Source: Melieria omissa (taxonomy: Eukaryota; Arthropoda; Insecta; Diptera; Ulidiidae). From it: a DNA stretch of 64,000 bases. Below are positions 11,818-24,199 of this stretch, in pieces. The notes below the pieces were generated by a model. The model had not been told where the DNA came from. It saw nothing but the letters and a program-made list of their open reading frames with translations, and made no database searches. The stretch lies in contig OZ020269.1 in NCBI GenBank assembly GCA_963971225.1, positions 15,126,421 through 15,190,420 on the forward strand, in the 5' to 3' direction. Numbering within the stretch: the first letter of the stretch is position 1; each line of letters starts with the position of its first letter. The translations under genes were made by a program, and so were the position numbers.

Positions 11818-12685
11818 GGGGAGAGTGGGGCGAATCGTTACATGGGGCGAATCGTTACAGAGCGATATCTTAAAAATGACGCCACCATATATCAAATATC
11901 GCATAGCTAAATGTTCGTCACCTTCAGCCGCTCATTTGTTTCGGTGACATTCCAATTCTCAGTAGAAAACTGACGCTTGGCAGGGTAAGACGTGTTTTGT
12001 GACTTGTAAAATTCATATTTGGATGTCTGCAATTAAGCGTCTGACGCAATTTTGAAGACTGCGTTATTGCTTGCGTTTGTAGAAAAATCATCTGTGTTGT
12101 TCGCCATGATATGTTTTTTATCATTTTCGTGATTTTTTTTTATTTTTCATTACTTTATTGCAACTTTTCAAAAATCATCTGAGGCAGCACCGAAACGCAT
12201 AAGCCAGCGTCGAAGCGCCATCGCTGCGATTGATTATGCTGATGTTGAGTCAGATTCTGATTAAAAATCAACTTTTTCCTTTTTCATTTTTTCATATATT
12301 TTTCCACCATTTTCTTTTGGCATGTTGGTCAATTTAACCATCAAACATGTATTCGTTTTCTTAATAAAAATGAAGTAAATAATTGAAATATTATTTGTGT
12401 ATACATATTTTGATTTCAGCGCCTCAAAATTTGAAAAAAGCGAGTGTAACGATTCGCCCCATACTGCGTAACGATTCGCCCCACACTTTTTAAAATGCCA
12501 TTTTCTGGACACTTTGGGAATATCGACATAACTTATTTCGTGTTTGTCCTACACCTAAGTGTTTATAATCAAAAGTTGCGCAAAATAACAGGCTTCAAAA
12601 CGATATATAACATGGTCAACAATTTTTTCGCAGATAAAAAATATTGGGCTTACAAAAAAGCGTAACGATTCGCCCCACTCTCCCC
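11818..12685. mobile_element. Nonautonomous DNA transposon (MITE), 24-bp perfect TIRs, TA target site
   Basis: The left end begins GGGGAGAGTGGGGCGAATCG (11818-11841) and the right end (12662-12685) is its exact reverse complement over 24 bp. Both ends are bordered by TA (11816-11817 and 12686-12687), as for Tc1/mariner-type or pogo-like insertion. The core 15-mer GGGGCGAATCGTTAC is present twice at the left end (11827, 11844) and three times inverted toward the right end (12446, 12468, 12662). The 868-bp body has no intact frame. The superfamily is an inference from the TA duplication. Confidence 0.82.
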
Positions 12686-12699
12686 TATTTTATATTAAA

Positions 12700-13130
12700 A
12701 ATATGAAACATTAGATATCTTTGGCTTAAAAAAAAATATATATTAAAAACCACGAACGATTTTTTTTCAGAAAGATATTAATGGAACCATTTTGAATTTC
12801 TTTTGACATTCCATTGCTAATAAACTTAGTCTTAAGTGTAATATTTCTATCTCTGACCACTGGAAAGTGGATCACACAGGATTTCATTTTCGGAGAGGGT
12901 CTGTTCATCGTGGCCTGCCAGACACATTACATTATTTTACAAAAAGTGTACGAAATCTAAATAATTTATTAAAATCATTGACTGTATGTATGACAGTTCA
13001 TTCGTCTGTTCACTGAATGGTACGTATGACAAATTTTGATAGGATCCAGATACCGGTATACAATTTTGTAATGATTTTACTGAAGCTGAACAAGAATTGT
13101 CAAGAAATGGTCTCAGCTCAACGGAAACGT
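12700..13130. other. Noncoding, AT-rich
   Basis: Between two repeat elements. Nothing recognised. Confidence 0.4.
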
Positions 13131-13140
13131 TTTGATTTTT

Positions 13141-13949
13141 GATTTTTCATTCCCCAAAACAGGTTTTTCCGAGAAATTGAAATTGAAATTTTTGAAATTT
13201 TGAAAGAAAGAGTATTTTTGTTAATTACACAGTACAACAATTTTAAACTTTTTGAGAGTAACAGAGTAACGACCGTATATATCTGAAAAAGGACGTCGTA
13301 CTGATAATTTTTGCCGAACAAAGTAATAGTCCAGAACGTCTGAGTTTTTTGTAATTTGCACATAAAGGTTAAAGTAATCCCTATAGACTTTTACACGGAA
13401 AGTATAAAAACTTGAAGAGCTAGAGTTTCAATGTCTAGAACAAAGTTGTTTGCATTAAAAGTGTGAATATTTTTTGTGTACACATGAACCCCCTAACCCT
13501 TTCCTTACCCTCCTTTTTATGTTTTTCGGAAAAATTTTCATAAAAGGCTTGTGTTGAGTATAATATTGAAAAAAATACCATATTGTCTTTTGTGAAAATA
13601 TTCCCCATTTAAAAATAGAGGGAGGTCAAACACCAAAACTTTCTCAAAGCTTCCCCCAAAAAATAAAAAGCCTTAAACACGAAACCATCATTAATTAATC
13701 TTTTCATAAATTGCTGATTCTGCTTGAGATGTTTAGAAAAATTTTGAATATTAAAAAAAAACTATTTCCCATTGAATAATAGTTCAGAAATATACGGCCG
13801 TTACTCTGTTGCACACAAAAAGTTTAAAATTGTTGTACTGTGTAATTAACAAAAATACTCTTTCTTTCAAAATTTCAAACATAGTATTATACTATGATTT
13901 CAAAAATTTCAATTTCTCGGAAAAACCTGTTTTGGTGAATGAAAAATCA
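13141..13949. repeat. Long inverted repeat (fold-back or large-TIR element)
   Basis: The arm at 13141-13279 is repeated in reverse complement at 13791-13949 with high identity; shared blocks include TTACACAGTACAACAATTTT and AACAGAGTAACG. The right arm carries an extra segment at about 13882-13899 that is itself the palindrome CATAGTATAATACTATG. The spacer of about 510 bp has no coding potential. Target duplication and exact ends are not clear. It is most likely a nonautonomous DNA element. Confidence 0.75.
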
Positions 13950-14051
13950 CTTTCATTCGTCGTTCATCATAAATAGAAAAGTTAAAAAAGGTTTATTTAA
14001 TCCAAAAATATATCTGCTGTGTTTATATTCAAATTCAATGAGCTCTTTTTC

Positions 14052-14390
14052 TGTTTCTCTAAGCTTGCTGAAGGGTCTTCAGTTTTTGAACATTTCCGAG
14101 GAACGGATACTAACCACTTAAAAGCTGAGTAAAACGTACTCTTCGAACAGTACAACCTACTCATCGAATCGGCTATCGACAACCTGATGACTCCTTCTGA
14201 CATGACCAAAAGTTTCTTCTTGCTTAACGCTCTGTTTCTCTAAGCTTGCTGAAGGGTCTTGCAAATCATTTTTGAAAGGAATGAAAACTAACCTCTTCAA
14301 AGCTGAGCAAAACCTACTAATTGAGTCTTTTATCGAACATAATCTAAATAATAAATCTTTCATGACTTCTTTCAACAACCTACTTTAGCT
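14052..14390. repeat. Imperfect tandem duplication of about 180 bp
   Basis: A block beginning TTTCTCTAAGCTTGCTGAAG at 14054 recurs at 14232. Both copies continue with a diverged but alignable stretch (AAAGCTGAGTAAAAC and AAAGCTGAGCAAAAC; CATCGAATCGGCTATCGA and a matching segment). Open frames across it are short and unrecognised. Confidence 0.6.
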
Positions 14391-16095
14391 TTTTAGTGCA
14401 CATGAATACATTTTCCCCACTGGGTACAAAAGTTTCTTCGCTCCAAACGTTTCGTAATGTGTAATTTTGTATTATGGCAATTTCAATTGTTTTCGATGCT
14501 GTTTGCTCAGCATTAAGAAATCTGAACAGTTTAGTATTTGTCTGGATTTCATAACGTCAGCAAAGCAAAGCAAAGCAAAGAAAGAATACTCATAAAAGTT
14601 TGTGTGCCTAGTCGAATTGTTCGGCTTAAGTTTGTGGCCCATAATTAGCTCCATGACGATGGTAATTACTGCAATTGTAAATGTTTATTAACAAAGTATG
14701 CAATAATACTTTGTGTACCAACGAAATTGAAATGTATTCTTGTTATTAGAAGAACTTGAATAGTGTGAAAAATTCATAGAATTTCTTGCGACCCCACCCA
14801 GTTGCCAGTTGCCCAACTGCTATCGTCAGCGATTTGCAGCAATCGGGGAAAATTCACTTTCTACTCTATGCAAAGCGCTGACAAATTGCTTTGAAAAAAA
14901 AACACGTACAAAAGCCACATTCCACGTCACATATGTACATACATACGTACTTATTGTTGTTGCATTCAATGTGGTTATCACGCACACAGGTCAATAAACC
15001 GGCGCGTGCTACGTCAAACTGGGCGCTGGGCGCTGCTAATAAATCACGTGGAGGGCCGCACGAAAAGTGGCGCAAGTTGAGGGGCGCGCGCAATTAAATG
15101 CAACGGCAACCGGCGACCGCTTTTCGTGACAGCTTGTTGAGCGAATATTTGCGTAATTTGCAACAACAACACTATGAGAGACTAGGCATTTGCATGGCTG
15201 CGACTAATGTGGGAAACTAATTTGCTTGCGGCAGCAAATGTCGCCTTTAGCTTTTGCGCTGAGTTCGTCGGCAATATTATACAAGACTATGTAATTTGTT
15301 GTTGTATGCTACAATTAGATACAATCCTGATGCGAGCTTAAGTGTTATTGCATTCTGATTACGTTCGCCGATTGATTACACAGCCGGCTTTGCTACTATT
15401 GTTTTGTTGTTGTTTTTCTACTCTTTTAATGGGTCAGTAATTTCTGTGTTGTCTTGCCTAATGGAGAGACGTGCAAAAGTCACGCTTTGCGCCCTGATAA
15501 GAATACCTAATCATTATTGTAATCGCAAAAGTCGACACGTACAATGTAAAGTAGATTTTGCAATGAAAGATAGTGAAATTTGTATTCCGTTCAGAAAATG
15601 TTCGCTACACAATTGAAGAGTCAGATTCAATTTCGATTTAGGAGTAAGATTAAAATTGTTGCAAAACATTGTGTGAATATTTAGCGATTAATTACATTTT
15701 ACAATGATTATATCTATTTGGCTATAAAATTTAACTCTGCTAATTAACTGCTTAATAACATTGCTTTTACGTTTTCTTCTTGTTTTTCTCTTTCAATGTG
15801 CATTCAAATTAGAATACAACTCATACCTGTGTTTTTTTTTTGCTAAAACAAGTAATCATTAACTAACAATTTATGAAGTCAGAAGGCAAAAACCCAAATG
15901 AGTTCAAGTTTGCTGGAGATTTAAAGGGTAAACTCACATCTTTTACGATTCTATTCCATATCGAAGTGCTGTAGCTCATAACTTGGGCGACTTTGAGACC
16001 TGAAATTGATTATATCTCCTAGTAAATTTCATTATTCATTGAGTTTCATTCGAAACCGCAAATTCCTAACAGACTAAGCTTCTAAATTAAGGTCC
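14391..16095. other. Noncoding
   Basis: Unique-looking sequence with an AAAGC run near 14562-14580 and a GC-richer part at about 14990-15260. No gene or element is recognised. Confidence 0.4.
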
Positions 16096-16103
16096 ATAGG
16101 AAC

Positions 16104-16782
16104 TAGAGTCCTGCACAAGTATGAATTTTTGCTATTCGAAAACATTCAAATGCTTTTGAATAGAATACTTCACTTCATCTCTGCGGACCCGTCCGAATGA
16201 ATACGAGTACATTTCTCTTCGAGTACGAGTAAGCTCCGAACAGAAACGAGTAGACGTACTCATATTTATTCAGATTCGCTCGAAGCGGGAAAACGAGCAC
16301 AAAAGCATTCGAATAATAGTACACACTGCTTCGACTATATTCGAATATACTCGTTTTATTATTCCTAAGATTATTTAGAAATATTTATGTTATATATAAA
16401 AATTTTTAAATTTTTATGCTACTTTCTTCAATAATTTCCATTTTGCGTATTAACTAATAAACCACTTCAACCGCAGCACAAGTATACACATGGAAAAGTG
16501 ACATACTGCGCATAAAAATATTCGATAAAACTGTTGATCTTCGAATACTTCGGAAAGTTCTCGATTACCGAATACGAGCACTGCAGTATTCGCTTCTCCC
16601 CGAATACGAGCACTGCAGTGTTTGCTTTCACCGAAAACGAATAGAAACGAGAAGCGACGCTCGCTGGTTCTCGTTTCTATTCGTTTCGTTGTACGCATTC
16701 TTCGAATACCAAGTACCCGTACAGTATGTATGTATGTACAGTAGTGTAGCCGCCAAAATGAATATATTCATGCAGGACTTTA
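16104..16782. mobile_element. Nonautonomous hAT-like element, copy 1, with 8-bp target duplication
   Basis: Ends are TAGAGTCCTGCA (left) and the inverse of TAAAGTCCTGCA (right), 12-bp inverted repeats with one mismatch, similar in form to hobo-group ends. The flanking octamer ATAGGAAC is duplicated exactly (16096-16103 and 16783-16790), the hallmark length for hAT insertion. The 679-bp body has no transposase frame; it is rich in ATTCGAAT-type motifs and GAATACGAGCACTGCAGT repeats. A second copy lies inverted at 39896-40533. Confidence 0.88.
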
Positions 16783-16790
16783 ATAGGAAC

Positions 16791-18900
16791 CTAACGTGGG
16801 TCTAAACTCATTGTAAATAACCCTTTTAACTCAAGTTTTTCCTTTGAGACACTAGTGGCCCGAACACATTAAAGACGACAACGACAGATGGCGTCGGCTT
16901 CAACCATCACAATCCTACTTTTGTCATCAATTGAATAAAAGAATTCGCCTATCCGTCTATTAAAGAATTCGTCTATATCCGTTTCATCGTTCTACAGTCA
17001 ATTAAAAACAAATGCCAATGTATAATAATTTACAAGACAAGTAAATTGTAACTGAAATACTAACCAGTTTGTAATTGTTGTTCAAAGCATCCAGAAAAAG
17101 TAAAAAGAATCGGAATCGGAATCGGTAATCGGTACATATGTATGTATATTTTGCCATTTTTTTAAGTTTTCGATGTTTTTTATGTTGGCCCCATTTCAAT
17201 TCGCTCTTAAGTTTATTTTCACAAATATTTGCATGCATTTGTAGTGCCAGCCGGTCGAGTTAAATTACGCGACGGCAGCTACACATGAAATAGCTTACGA
17301 ATTTGTACAAAAGATGCCACTATAAAAAAAAATGAATTTAATGCAAGTCTGCAGGCCTCTGCAGCTGAAACTTTGCAAACGTGTTCTACATACTTGTAAT
17401 TTAGTGAAACAATCAAAATTGGAAAGGCTGCCTGGGGCTTTTCGAGATATTCAATTTTGAAGTTTGCACTTAAACTTTTGCTAGGGCTCAAAATGGCTCT
17501 ACGTTTAAATAACAGACTGCAGAAACCTATTACATAAAATAAAAACTCAGGTATATTAAAATAATAACTGTAACCATAAGAAAAAACATCTTTAGTTTTA
17601 CAAGGTTAAATTTCGATTTTTCCTTAAATTTGTGTGTAGACAATACATAAAGTTTAAAACCTTCGCGAGACTACAAAACTTAAAATTTTTTAAAAATTTC
17701 TTTTGATATATCTTAGTTGGAGAGTTAGCTTCGATCGTGCTTACTTTTTTGTTTTTCAAAATAAAGATTTGGTTTTTTTTTTATTTTTGGCCACGGACGC
17801 CCCACTGTGCGGCGTAGGGTCGACCTTCTCCAGGTGGTTTTTGGTCGACCGCGACTTCCACTTCCTCGCGGGTTTCAGTCCAGTGCCATTTTCGTGATGC
17901 TGTCGGGTGGTTTTCTTAGTGTATGACCAATCCATTTCCATTTTCTGCGCTTTATTTGCCTCAGAATAGGTTCCTCATTGGTAATCATTCACAGCGCGTC
18001 TTTACTAATTGATTTCGAATAGTTCTACAAATTCTAAATAGTTCTAAGATTGACGACAGTTACAACTGCAAAAAATGGTCGTGTCAAAGTAATCGGGTCC
18101 ATAAAAACGTTGTGATTCTGTATTTGGACCAATGCGGTCTTGTCGTTGCCGTTGTCAATCTGTTTACACCATAAGGTGCATTTTCCAGCAACAAATATCC
18201 CTGTACTTGTGAATTTATCTGAACAACACTTTATTGAAAGAGAAATACAGGTAGGGAATATATTTCATTACTTGGTTAGAAGGCAGCTAAAATAAAAAAG
18301 TTTTCTTTATTTAGTGTTGATTAGGTCGATCGTACGATGGTTTGATAAACGTTTGGCTTGGGGTCCAAAACACTAACTACTGAACCTGCCTACAAGACCC
18401 ATCGAATTTAACCTATTTTCTTCGCTCAGATGTCTTATCTCATGTTTCTATTGATAGTTTAATGGACTATAAGGTCAGAAGTGATCAGTGAAGGAAGGTA
18501 GATAGAAAAGAATTAAGCAATGAACGTCCATTAGGAAACCACAAACAGTCACTGTGGTACACACAGGGAGGGACGAAGGTTCAAACCGCATACCCCCCCA
18601 ATTAGAAAAAATGCTAGTGCAAATATGGTTTGAAATGGAATCGAGCTCAAAAGCTGTACGCAAAACCACCCAAAATGAAATCCTTAGTAGATTGTAAGTA
18701 GTTTTACCGGTTAGATCCCCTAGATTGTCGAATAAGTTGTCCAGGTGATTCCTACTTCTTCTGAATAAAGCAGAACAAGTGCACAGAAGGTCAGTGATCT
18801 GTGTATTTATTTGACCTATTTAAGTCGAATTGAACCTCATCTAAACAGTTTAGAACAGTAATCCAGGTGGGTACTTATAACACCGTGCGGCAGCATTTTT
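16791..18900. other. Noncoding
   Basis: AT-rich sequence without recognised genes or element ends. A GC-richer patch lies at about 17790-17900. Confidence 0.4.
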
Positions 18901-19035
18901 CAAATATAGTAATACTGCGTACTCAGTTTTTTTTATTTCTACATCCTTTGTTCTTTTAAAGGACTCCAACATTTTGAAGGGGATAAAAAATAAAAATATA
19001 AAAAAGACAACGTCGTTAAAATATGGCGATATGTA

Positions 19036-20305
19036 CAGTCTGTCCATCAGAAGCGTAATCGTCGTAACTTGGAAACTATTTGTCCGAGTCGTTTCAAACA
19101 AACTGCATTTTATGCGTTTATAATATTTATTGTACGCAATATTTTTAATGACAGATATAGTCGCCGCCATTCGCTATCATGGCCTCCAACCTCCGACCCA
19201 TACTTTGCGCTAAGTTCTGAGCAAGTTGCCGAGGCAATCGACTTCAAATCAGCCGAATTTGTCTCGATAACGATTTTGCTGTCTATATAGTTTTTCCTCT
19301 GAGTTTCTGCTTTACTATTCCCTACACATTTTCTTTCGGGTTGGCATCAGGCTAGTGTAAGGGCCAACACTTCTACCCCTAACACTTCTACCCCATTTTG
19401 CTGTTTCCACTCCGCACACATTCAGCTGCGATGTTTGGGGTCGTCGTCTTCTTGTATAATCCTAGTGAGTCCTCTTCTCCTGAACATCTTCGCAGCTGAT
19501 GGTAATAAAGCTTCTTCATAAATTTTGTTCGTCAAAACCGCTTTCAAGTTGGTGGTAATTACGAAAAGTCGGCCAAACCCTTTTTCTAAGAAACAGCCCC
19601 AAACATGGACCTTTACTGGGTCCTTATCAGTTCGTTGTATAAATCAGTTATTAGCGGTACACCAAGATCGATTTATGCTACTATTTACCCAAAATTAGGA
19701 TTCATCCGTGAATATTACATTATTCCAATTTCGATCTGAATTGGCATAAACCCCGGCAAGTCGTTTTTGAACGTGTGATGATGAGAGCAACAGTTTTTTC
19801 GAAGAGCTCCGGTATTTAACGTCGTTAGATCTTAAATGCCCTCGAATCGTCTCTTTTGATATTTTAACACCACTTTTTTGTTAAACTGCTTTAGCTTTAC
19901 GCAACAATAAGCCTGGCTTCGTCGTAAACAAATCAATGATTTTCTTGTCCTGTTTTAGAGAGGTCTTTTTTCAAGGCTCTGCCCAGCCAAATCGTCGACG
20001 TTTTTTGCTTCCATATACCGATTCGTGCACCTCGTTACGAACGACTTCTTTATATATTTTTCTGCTGTTAAACCTGACATTTAGCCCTCTAGAGTGTAGA
20101 CAAAGGAATACGGCTTCAAGGCGCTTCTCTCACGCGAAGCTCATCTTGTTAAAACACCCTGTACTTTGAAATTGTTTCACGAGACTGACAATTTTTGCAG
20201 TGCGTATTACAAAAATGATGAGGCTACTTAGGTGCATTCAAATTTTTTTTTATAACGGTACTCTAAGTGAAAATTTGGTGGATCATACTTCTACTGGACA
20301 GACTG
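19036..20305 (-). mobile_element. Tc1-family element, degenerate
   Basis: Inverted ends CAGTCTGTCCATCAGAAG at 19036 and CAGTCTGTCCAGTAGAAG (reverse complement of 20288-20305), 16 of 18 identical, each bordered by TA. The length of 1270 bp is normal for the family. The minus strand carries a damaged transposase (see separate entry). Confidence 0.82.
19180..20140 (-). pseudogene. Tc1-like transposase remnant
   Basis: Reading the minus strand with frame changes gives a recognisable Tc1-type transposase: KYIKKSFVTRCTNRYMEAK and KNVDDLAGQ (helix-turn-helix region), KPGLLLRKAKA, KISKETIRGHLRSNDVKYRS, SSHVQKRLAGVYANSDRNWN, VIFTDES with the first catalytic Asp, VKVHVWGCFLEKGFGRLFVI, IYEEALLPSA, and EDDDPKHRS around the second catalytic Asp. 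The third acidic residue and the usual SPDLNPIEN block are not seen, and several stops and frameshifts break the frame. It is therefore an inactive copy that shows purely transposon ancestry. Confidence 0.82.
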
Positions 20306-20844
20306 TATATCAAATCAAAGAGGAAAGGCCCAAGAATTTAAATAAAATTGATATTTTATCTTATTTTATTTGTAAAAACAGGATATAAAAAAGGTCCTTA
20401 GAAAATTGTAATCCTTTATATCCTTGAACATTTTTATGGAATTTTATTGAAAAGTAACTATGTTAATGGTCAAATTCTCTTTGATTACGTGTTTAAATTT
20501 CATTACTCTAACTTTATTGGTTCGAAAGTTATTAAAAAAGACGGAAGCTGCAATTCTAATGAAGTACACAATTTTTGATTTATTTGAGTATCAGTATTTT
20601 AAATAATAAAAATATATATATAAATATATAAAAATCAGTGCATTTACTGAGAATAATGAACTTCTTACACGTGATCAAGGAGATTTTAGGTTTTAACATA
20701 TTTTTCAAGAAAATTCTATACAAATTTTCAAGGATATAAAAGATTGAAGTCCTTTTAAAAGGACAAAGGATGTAGAAACGAAAAACTGAGTATGCAGTAT
20801 TACTATGTATGGTCTCTAGTTTAAAGCCCATATGGATTTTTTCC

Positions 20845-20908
20845 ATAGCGGAAGCAGTGGTCCATCCAGGACTGTCATGCTAAGAAGAAGAAGAAGAAGA
20901 AGAAGAAG
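20845..20908 (+). mobile_element. 5'-truncated SINE, 64 bp, with 13-bp target duplication
   Basis: The segment ends GGACTGTCATGCTAAGAAGAAG followed by more AAG units, matching the 3' end of the SINE copies at 26589 and 53416 (GGGCTGTCGTGCCAGT plus a triplet tail). It is flanked by a perfect direct repeat ATGGATTTTTTCC at 20832-20844 and 20909-20921, as produced by target-primed reverse transcription. Confidence 0.72.
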
Positions 20909-20921
20909 ATGGATTTTTTCC

Positions 20922-23920
20922 GGTGTGAAATTTTTTTTTAATTTTTGTTGCACGGTGTAACTGCTTAGCCACAAATGGTCACAAAAGGACCCTCGTTGCG
21001 TCCTTAGGGATGCCAAATGGGTGTCTGTTTATGAGTGGCAGTAGTGATCTGTGAAAATACGAGCGCTTTTGGCTTCAGACTTACCTTGGCCATCCCCTCT
21101 GTGGACAGTAATCTAGCACAATTATCATACTGTTATTATTAGTTGGCAGAGAAGCAATGCATTGTTTTAACAGTCCATCAATTTAAACTTTAGAGGACTC
21201 ATCACTTTCGCCATACTGAATGCAAGTAGTCCAGCTTCTTTTACAAGCGCCATGGATACATGTTATGAGCTTCCTTAATTGGTAATTGTGGTTAAATTTA
21301 TGGTCTGCATTGCGTTAAATTCCAACCAATACACACACACTCACACACACTCATGAACCGAGTAATTCAACCCAAAAGCCCAGAACATAAATAATCTCAC
21401 GCCATGTCGTGTCCTTTTTGCGGCCGCACTGCAGCAGCCATTGCACTCTAACCGTGCCAAGGTTGTTGCTTTCGCATATTTGCTCCTTCGGCTTTAAGCC
21501 GTCATTTTTCGGCACCCAGCATAACAACAACTAATTGAACGGGCGAAGGATACACGCTGACAGCGCGCTCAGTGCCAGCAGGCACTTTTGTTTTGTGAAA
21601 ATGAAAACAACTTAATTTTTCATTTCACGGATGAGTTTGCAAGTGCGTAATGCGACATGTGTTCCATGTAAAATGCAAAACAAAAACAATCTTTTAAGCA
21701 AATAAATTTGAAGAAAAAATATAAATAAGCCGCAGGCAACATGTGAAACAATTTTCATCAACACATTAGCCCACGAATGGCATTAATGCCTCCTGCGTTA
21801 ATTCCCAAAAACAAGAGACACGCGCGCATAAATATAGACACACAAATTCAAATTAAAATGAAACATGTGTTGCCTCAAACGTTTTTGTCAGCCAGCTCGT
21901 CATGGCCATTGTCACGTAGGCTTCACTGTCGTTTGCAGCAGCTTCACAGGCAAATGCCACCCAACTGCCCATCTATCGTTCTCGACTTTTCCCTGGAATT
22001 GAAATTTTACTACGCAGTCACTCGCCGCTGGTGGCCGCGTTTGCTGCTAACGAGTCGCTGCTGCGTGCCTGCCCTGCCCCAACCCATCGACGGCAGCGCA
22101 CTATTGCGCAGCGCCGCTCTGCCCAAACTGCAAATCGATAAATGTGCGCCGGCGCAGTGCTGCGCTGCCTGACGACTTTTGGCGCCATTCACGAATTGTG
22201 TGAGGTGTTGGTGCTCTTTGCTTTGCTTTGCGCTCGCAGCATCCTTTCGTGTCAATGAGCAGCGACAGGCATTGCATCACTTTGTGTGCCCGAGTCTGTG
22301 TGTGTGTGTGTGTGTCTGTTTCGGGAGAAAGCTTAAGGACACATGTCCTCGGTGGCATTTTTGCTCCTACGTTGTTGTGCTTTTGCTGTATCGTTTCTGT
22401 GTTTGTGTTGCTTTTTGTTGTGAAATTTCGTATTCTGTTAAAATGTGGTTTGTTGTTGTTGTTTATTTTCTTTTATTTCCAAAGACAGCAAATTATAGTG
22501 TTGTCCTCAATTTTTTTTACTATCTCCTGCTGTTATCTAGTCAGATATGGGTTTTGTGTGTTTTGGAATTTTTATGCGCACACGCGCAACAACCTTTGGC
22601 ATTTTGACTGAAATATTGAAAAGTTGAAGAATTTAAGTAGAATTTAGAATTTTTACCATAGCTCCATTTCTTCAAATCCTCTGCTACCACCAAACGTAGC
22701 TTGCAAGGTGCGCAGTTCAACAATGAATATAAGCCAAAGTTTTTTTTATTTAATTTAGCTAATATTTCAACGTGTCCTTGCTAAGGATATACAACGCTTT
22801 GTACAGTTGAGCATGAATTCATGAATGAATGAAAAACAGTGCCAATTGCTTCCGCCACGCAGCGGCTGTCGCGCGTGTGGGCAGCGCACAAATGTGGCGT
22901 AGTAAAAATATTGCGTCGTACATTTGGTTTCCTTTGAATCCGTTTGTCTTTTGTTGATGCGATTGTTATGCTTTTCATGTGTGTGTGTGTTGCGTGCGTT
23001 GGCGTTGGAGTTGGCTTTGGCATTGACTTTGTGCCGTTGAGGCGTAAAATTGTGCTTTTGACTTCAGTCGGCCAAGTCTATACTTTTCTATTTCTATTTC
23101 CGTTTTTGTCGAGCCTTTGCCCTCAATTCATGGCTTCAACGCAAAATCAATTTGAAGTAGTGTTTGATTTATTTTCTATTTGTATTTTCATGTCAAATTG
23201 TTTTTATTGGTCTGCTGCCTTTTCTAATTAGCTTAGGGACTTGACCCCTACAGCTAAGTAAACTTATGGGAAGTTAAGCTGCGCCATGTAAACTTCATTA
23301 TTCAAATACGAGAACAATTGTTGGTGCGCCTCATTAACGAAATTAGCAACGATAATGTATGAAGTACACTGGAAAAAAATGATGCTCTTTTTGAGATGGA
23401 AATCAAGTTATTTATTTTTGAGTTATAAAAAGTCATCAGGTGGCGTGAAGAATTGGTAGAGCTATTATTTGTAATTTTTGCAAGGGTTGTAAAAGAACAA
23501 GAAGGTAGTTTTAGCACCCTTATTAAAAAGAAATTTAAGATTAAGTTTTTTGAATTTAACAAAAATTAGTTTTGGCACTGTTATTTTAGGAAAATTCAGT
23601 TGTATGCGAGCTTTAACCACGCCGAAATCAACACAGACTACTTTTTTCTAGTAATAACACAAGCGATCTCTTAATGATTTTTCCTCTTGTATTAGTATCT
23701 GTGCTATTTCCAAATGAAAATTTCTATTGGGGAGAGGTGGAACGCCTCCTTGTCCGACGATAATTGCACTTTATCCATAAAATAAATGTTTAAGCAGTGA
23801 TTTCATATCAAGTTTCCAACATGAATCACCAATGGAAAAATCTTTCATTAGGAACATCGTTAGCGATCCACTACGGGAAGTCTATTTAAAACATAAAAAA
23901 GTATGATTTGGAAATAGTTG
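20922..23920. other. Noncoding, partly GC-richer, no supported gene
   Basis: About 3 kb without element ends that I can see. The part at 21400-22620 is GC-richer with GT runs (22298-22316) and GTTGTT triplets, a style common in regulatory DNA or introns of fly genes. Frames here (for example at 21777-22172) have no recognisable protein content. Confidence 0.4.
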
Positions 23921-23924
23921 ATTA

Positions 23925-24195
23925 GGTTTATGTTAGGTTAAAGTGTCTGTCGGGGTATGGAGCTTTCCGAAAGACAAACTTAGGTCTTAAAAATAGGCCC
24001 TGTGATCCCACAAGAAGAAAGTGATCTGTCTAACTGCAAGTCAGACAGCCTACACAAGCCGATTTGTTTTGAGTATAAACCCCAGTAAGTCACTGATGTT
24101 GACTGATCTGAAGCTATCCAAGTTGTCGAAGAAGAAGGAGCCTAGAGGTTTCCAGCTTCTTATAAACAGAGCTCGGCAGTGGCAGAGAAAAAACA
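23925..24195 (-). mobile_element. Jockey-like LINE 3' end
   Basis: The minus strand encodes LGSFFFDNLDSFRSVNISDL and GFILKTNRLV, then AVRQITFFL, the C-terminal end of a LINE second ORF. A 3' UTR follows, ending in a tail that reads as TTATGTTAGGTTAAAGTG on the plus strand. The same family is seen on the plus strand at 52780-53056. Strongly 5'-truncated. Confidence 0.68.
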
Positions 24196-24199
24196 GGTT

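Larger units (their letters stand above)
18906..20806. repeat. Inverted-repeat unit interrupted by a Tc1 element
   Basis: Segment 18906-18970 (TAATACTGCGTACTCAG and CTACATCCTTTGTTCTTTTA) is inverted at about 20746-20806. A second pair is 20393-20495 versus about 20663-20770 (TTTATATCCTTGAA in both). The Tc1 element at 19036-20305 sits within the left part, so this looks like an older palindromic element that received a nested insertion. The exact outer ends were not resolved. Confidence 0.5.

Noticed and set aside
21777..22611. Frames of 130-140 residues in the GC-richer segment
   Set aside because: Composition is low complexity (GT runs, Val/Phe/Leu strings), with overlapping frames on both strands and no recognisable domain.
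23302..23562. 86-residue minus-strand frame
   Set aside because: Ser/Asn/Leu-rich with no recognisable motif, in AT-rich noncoding DNA.
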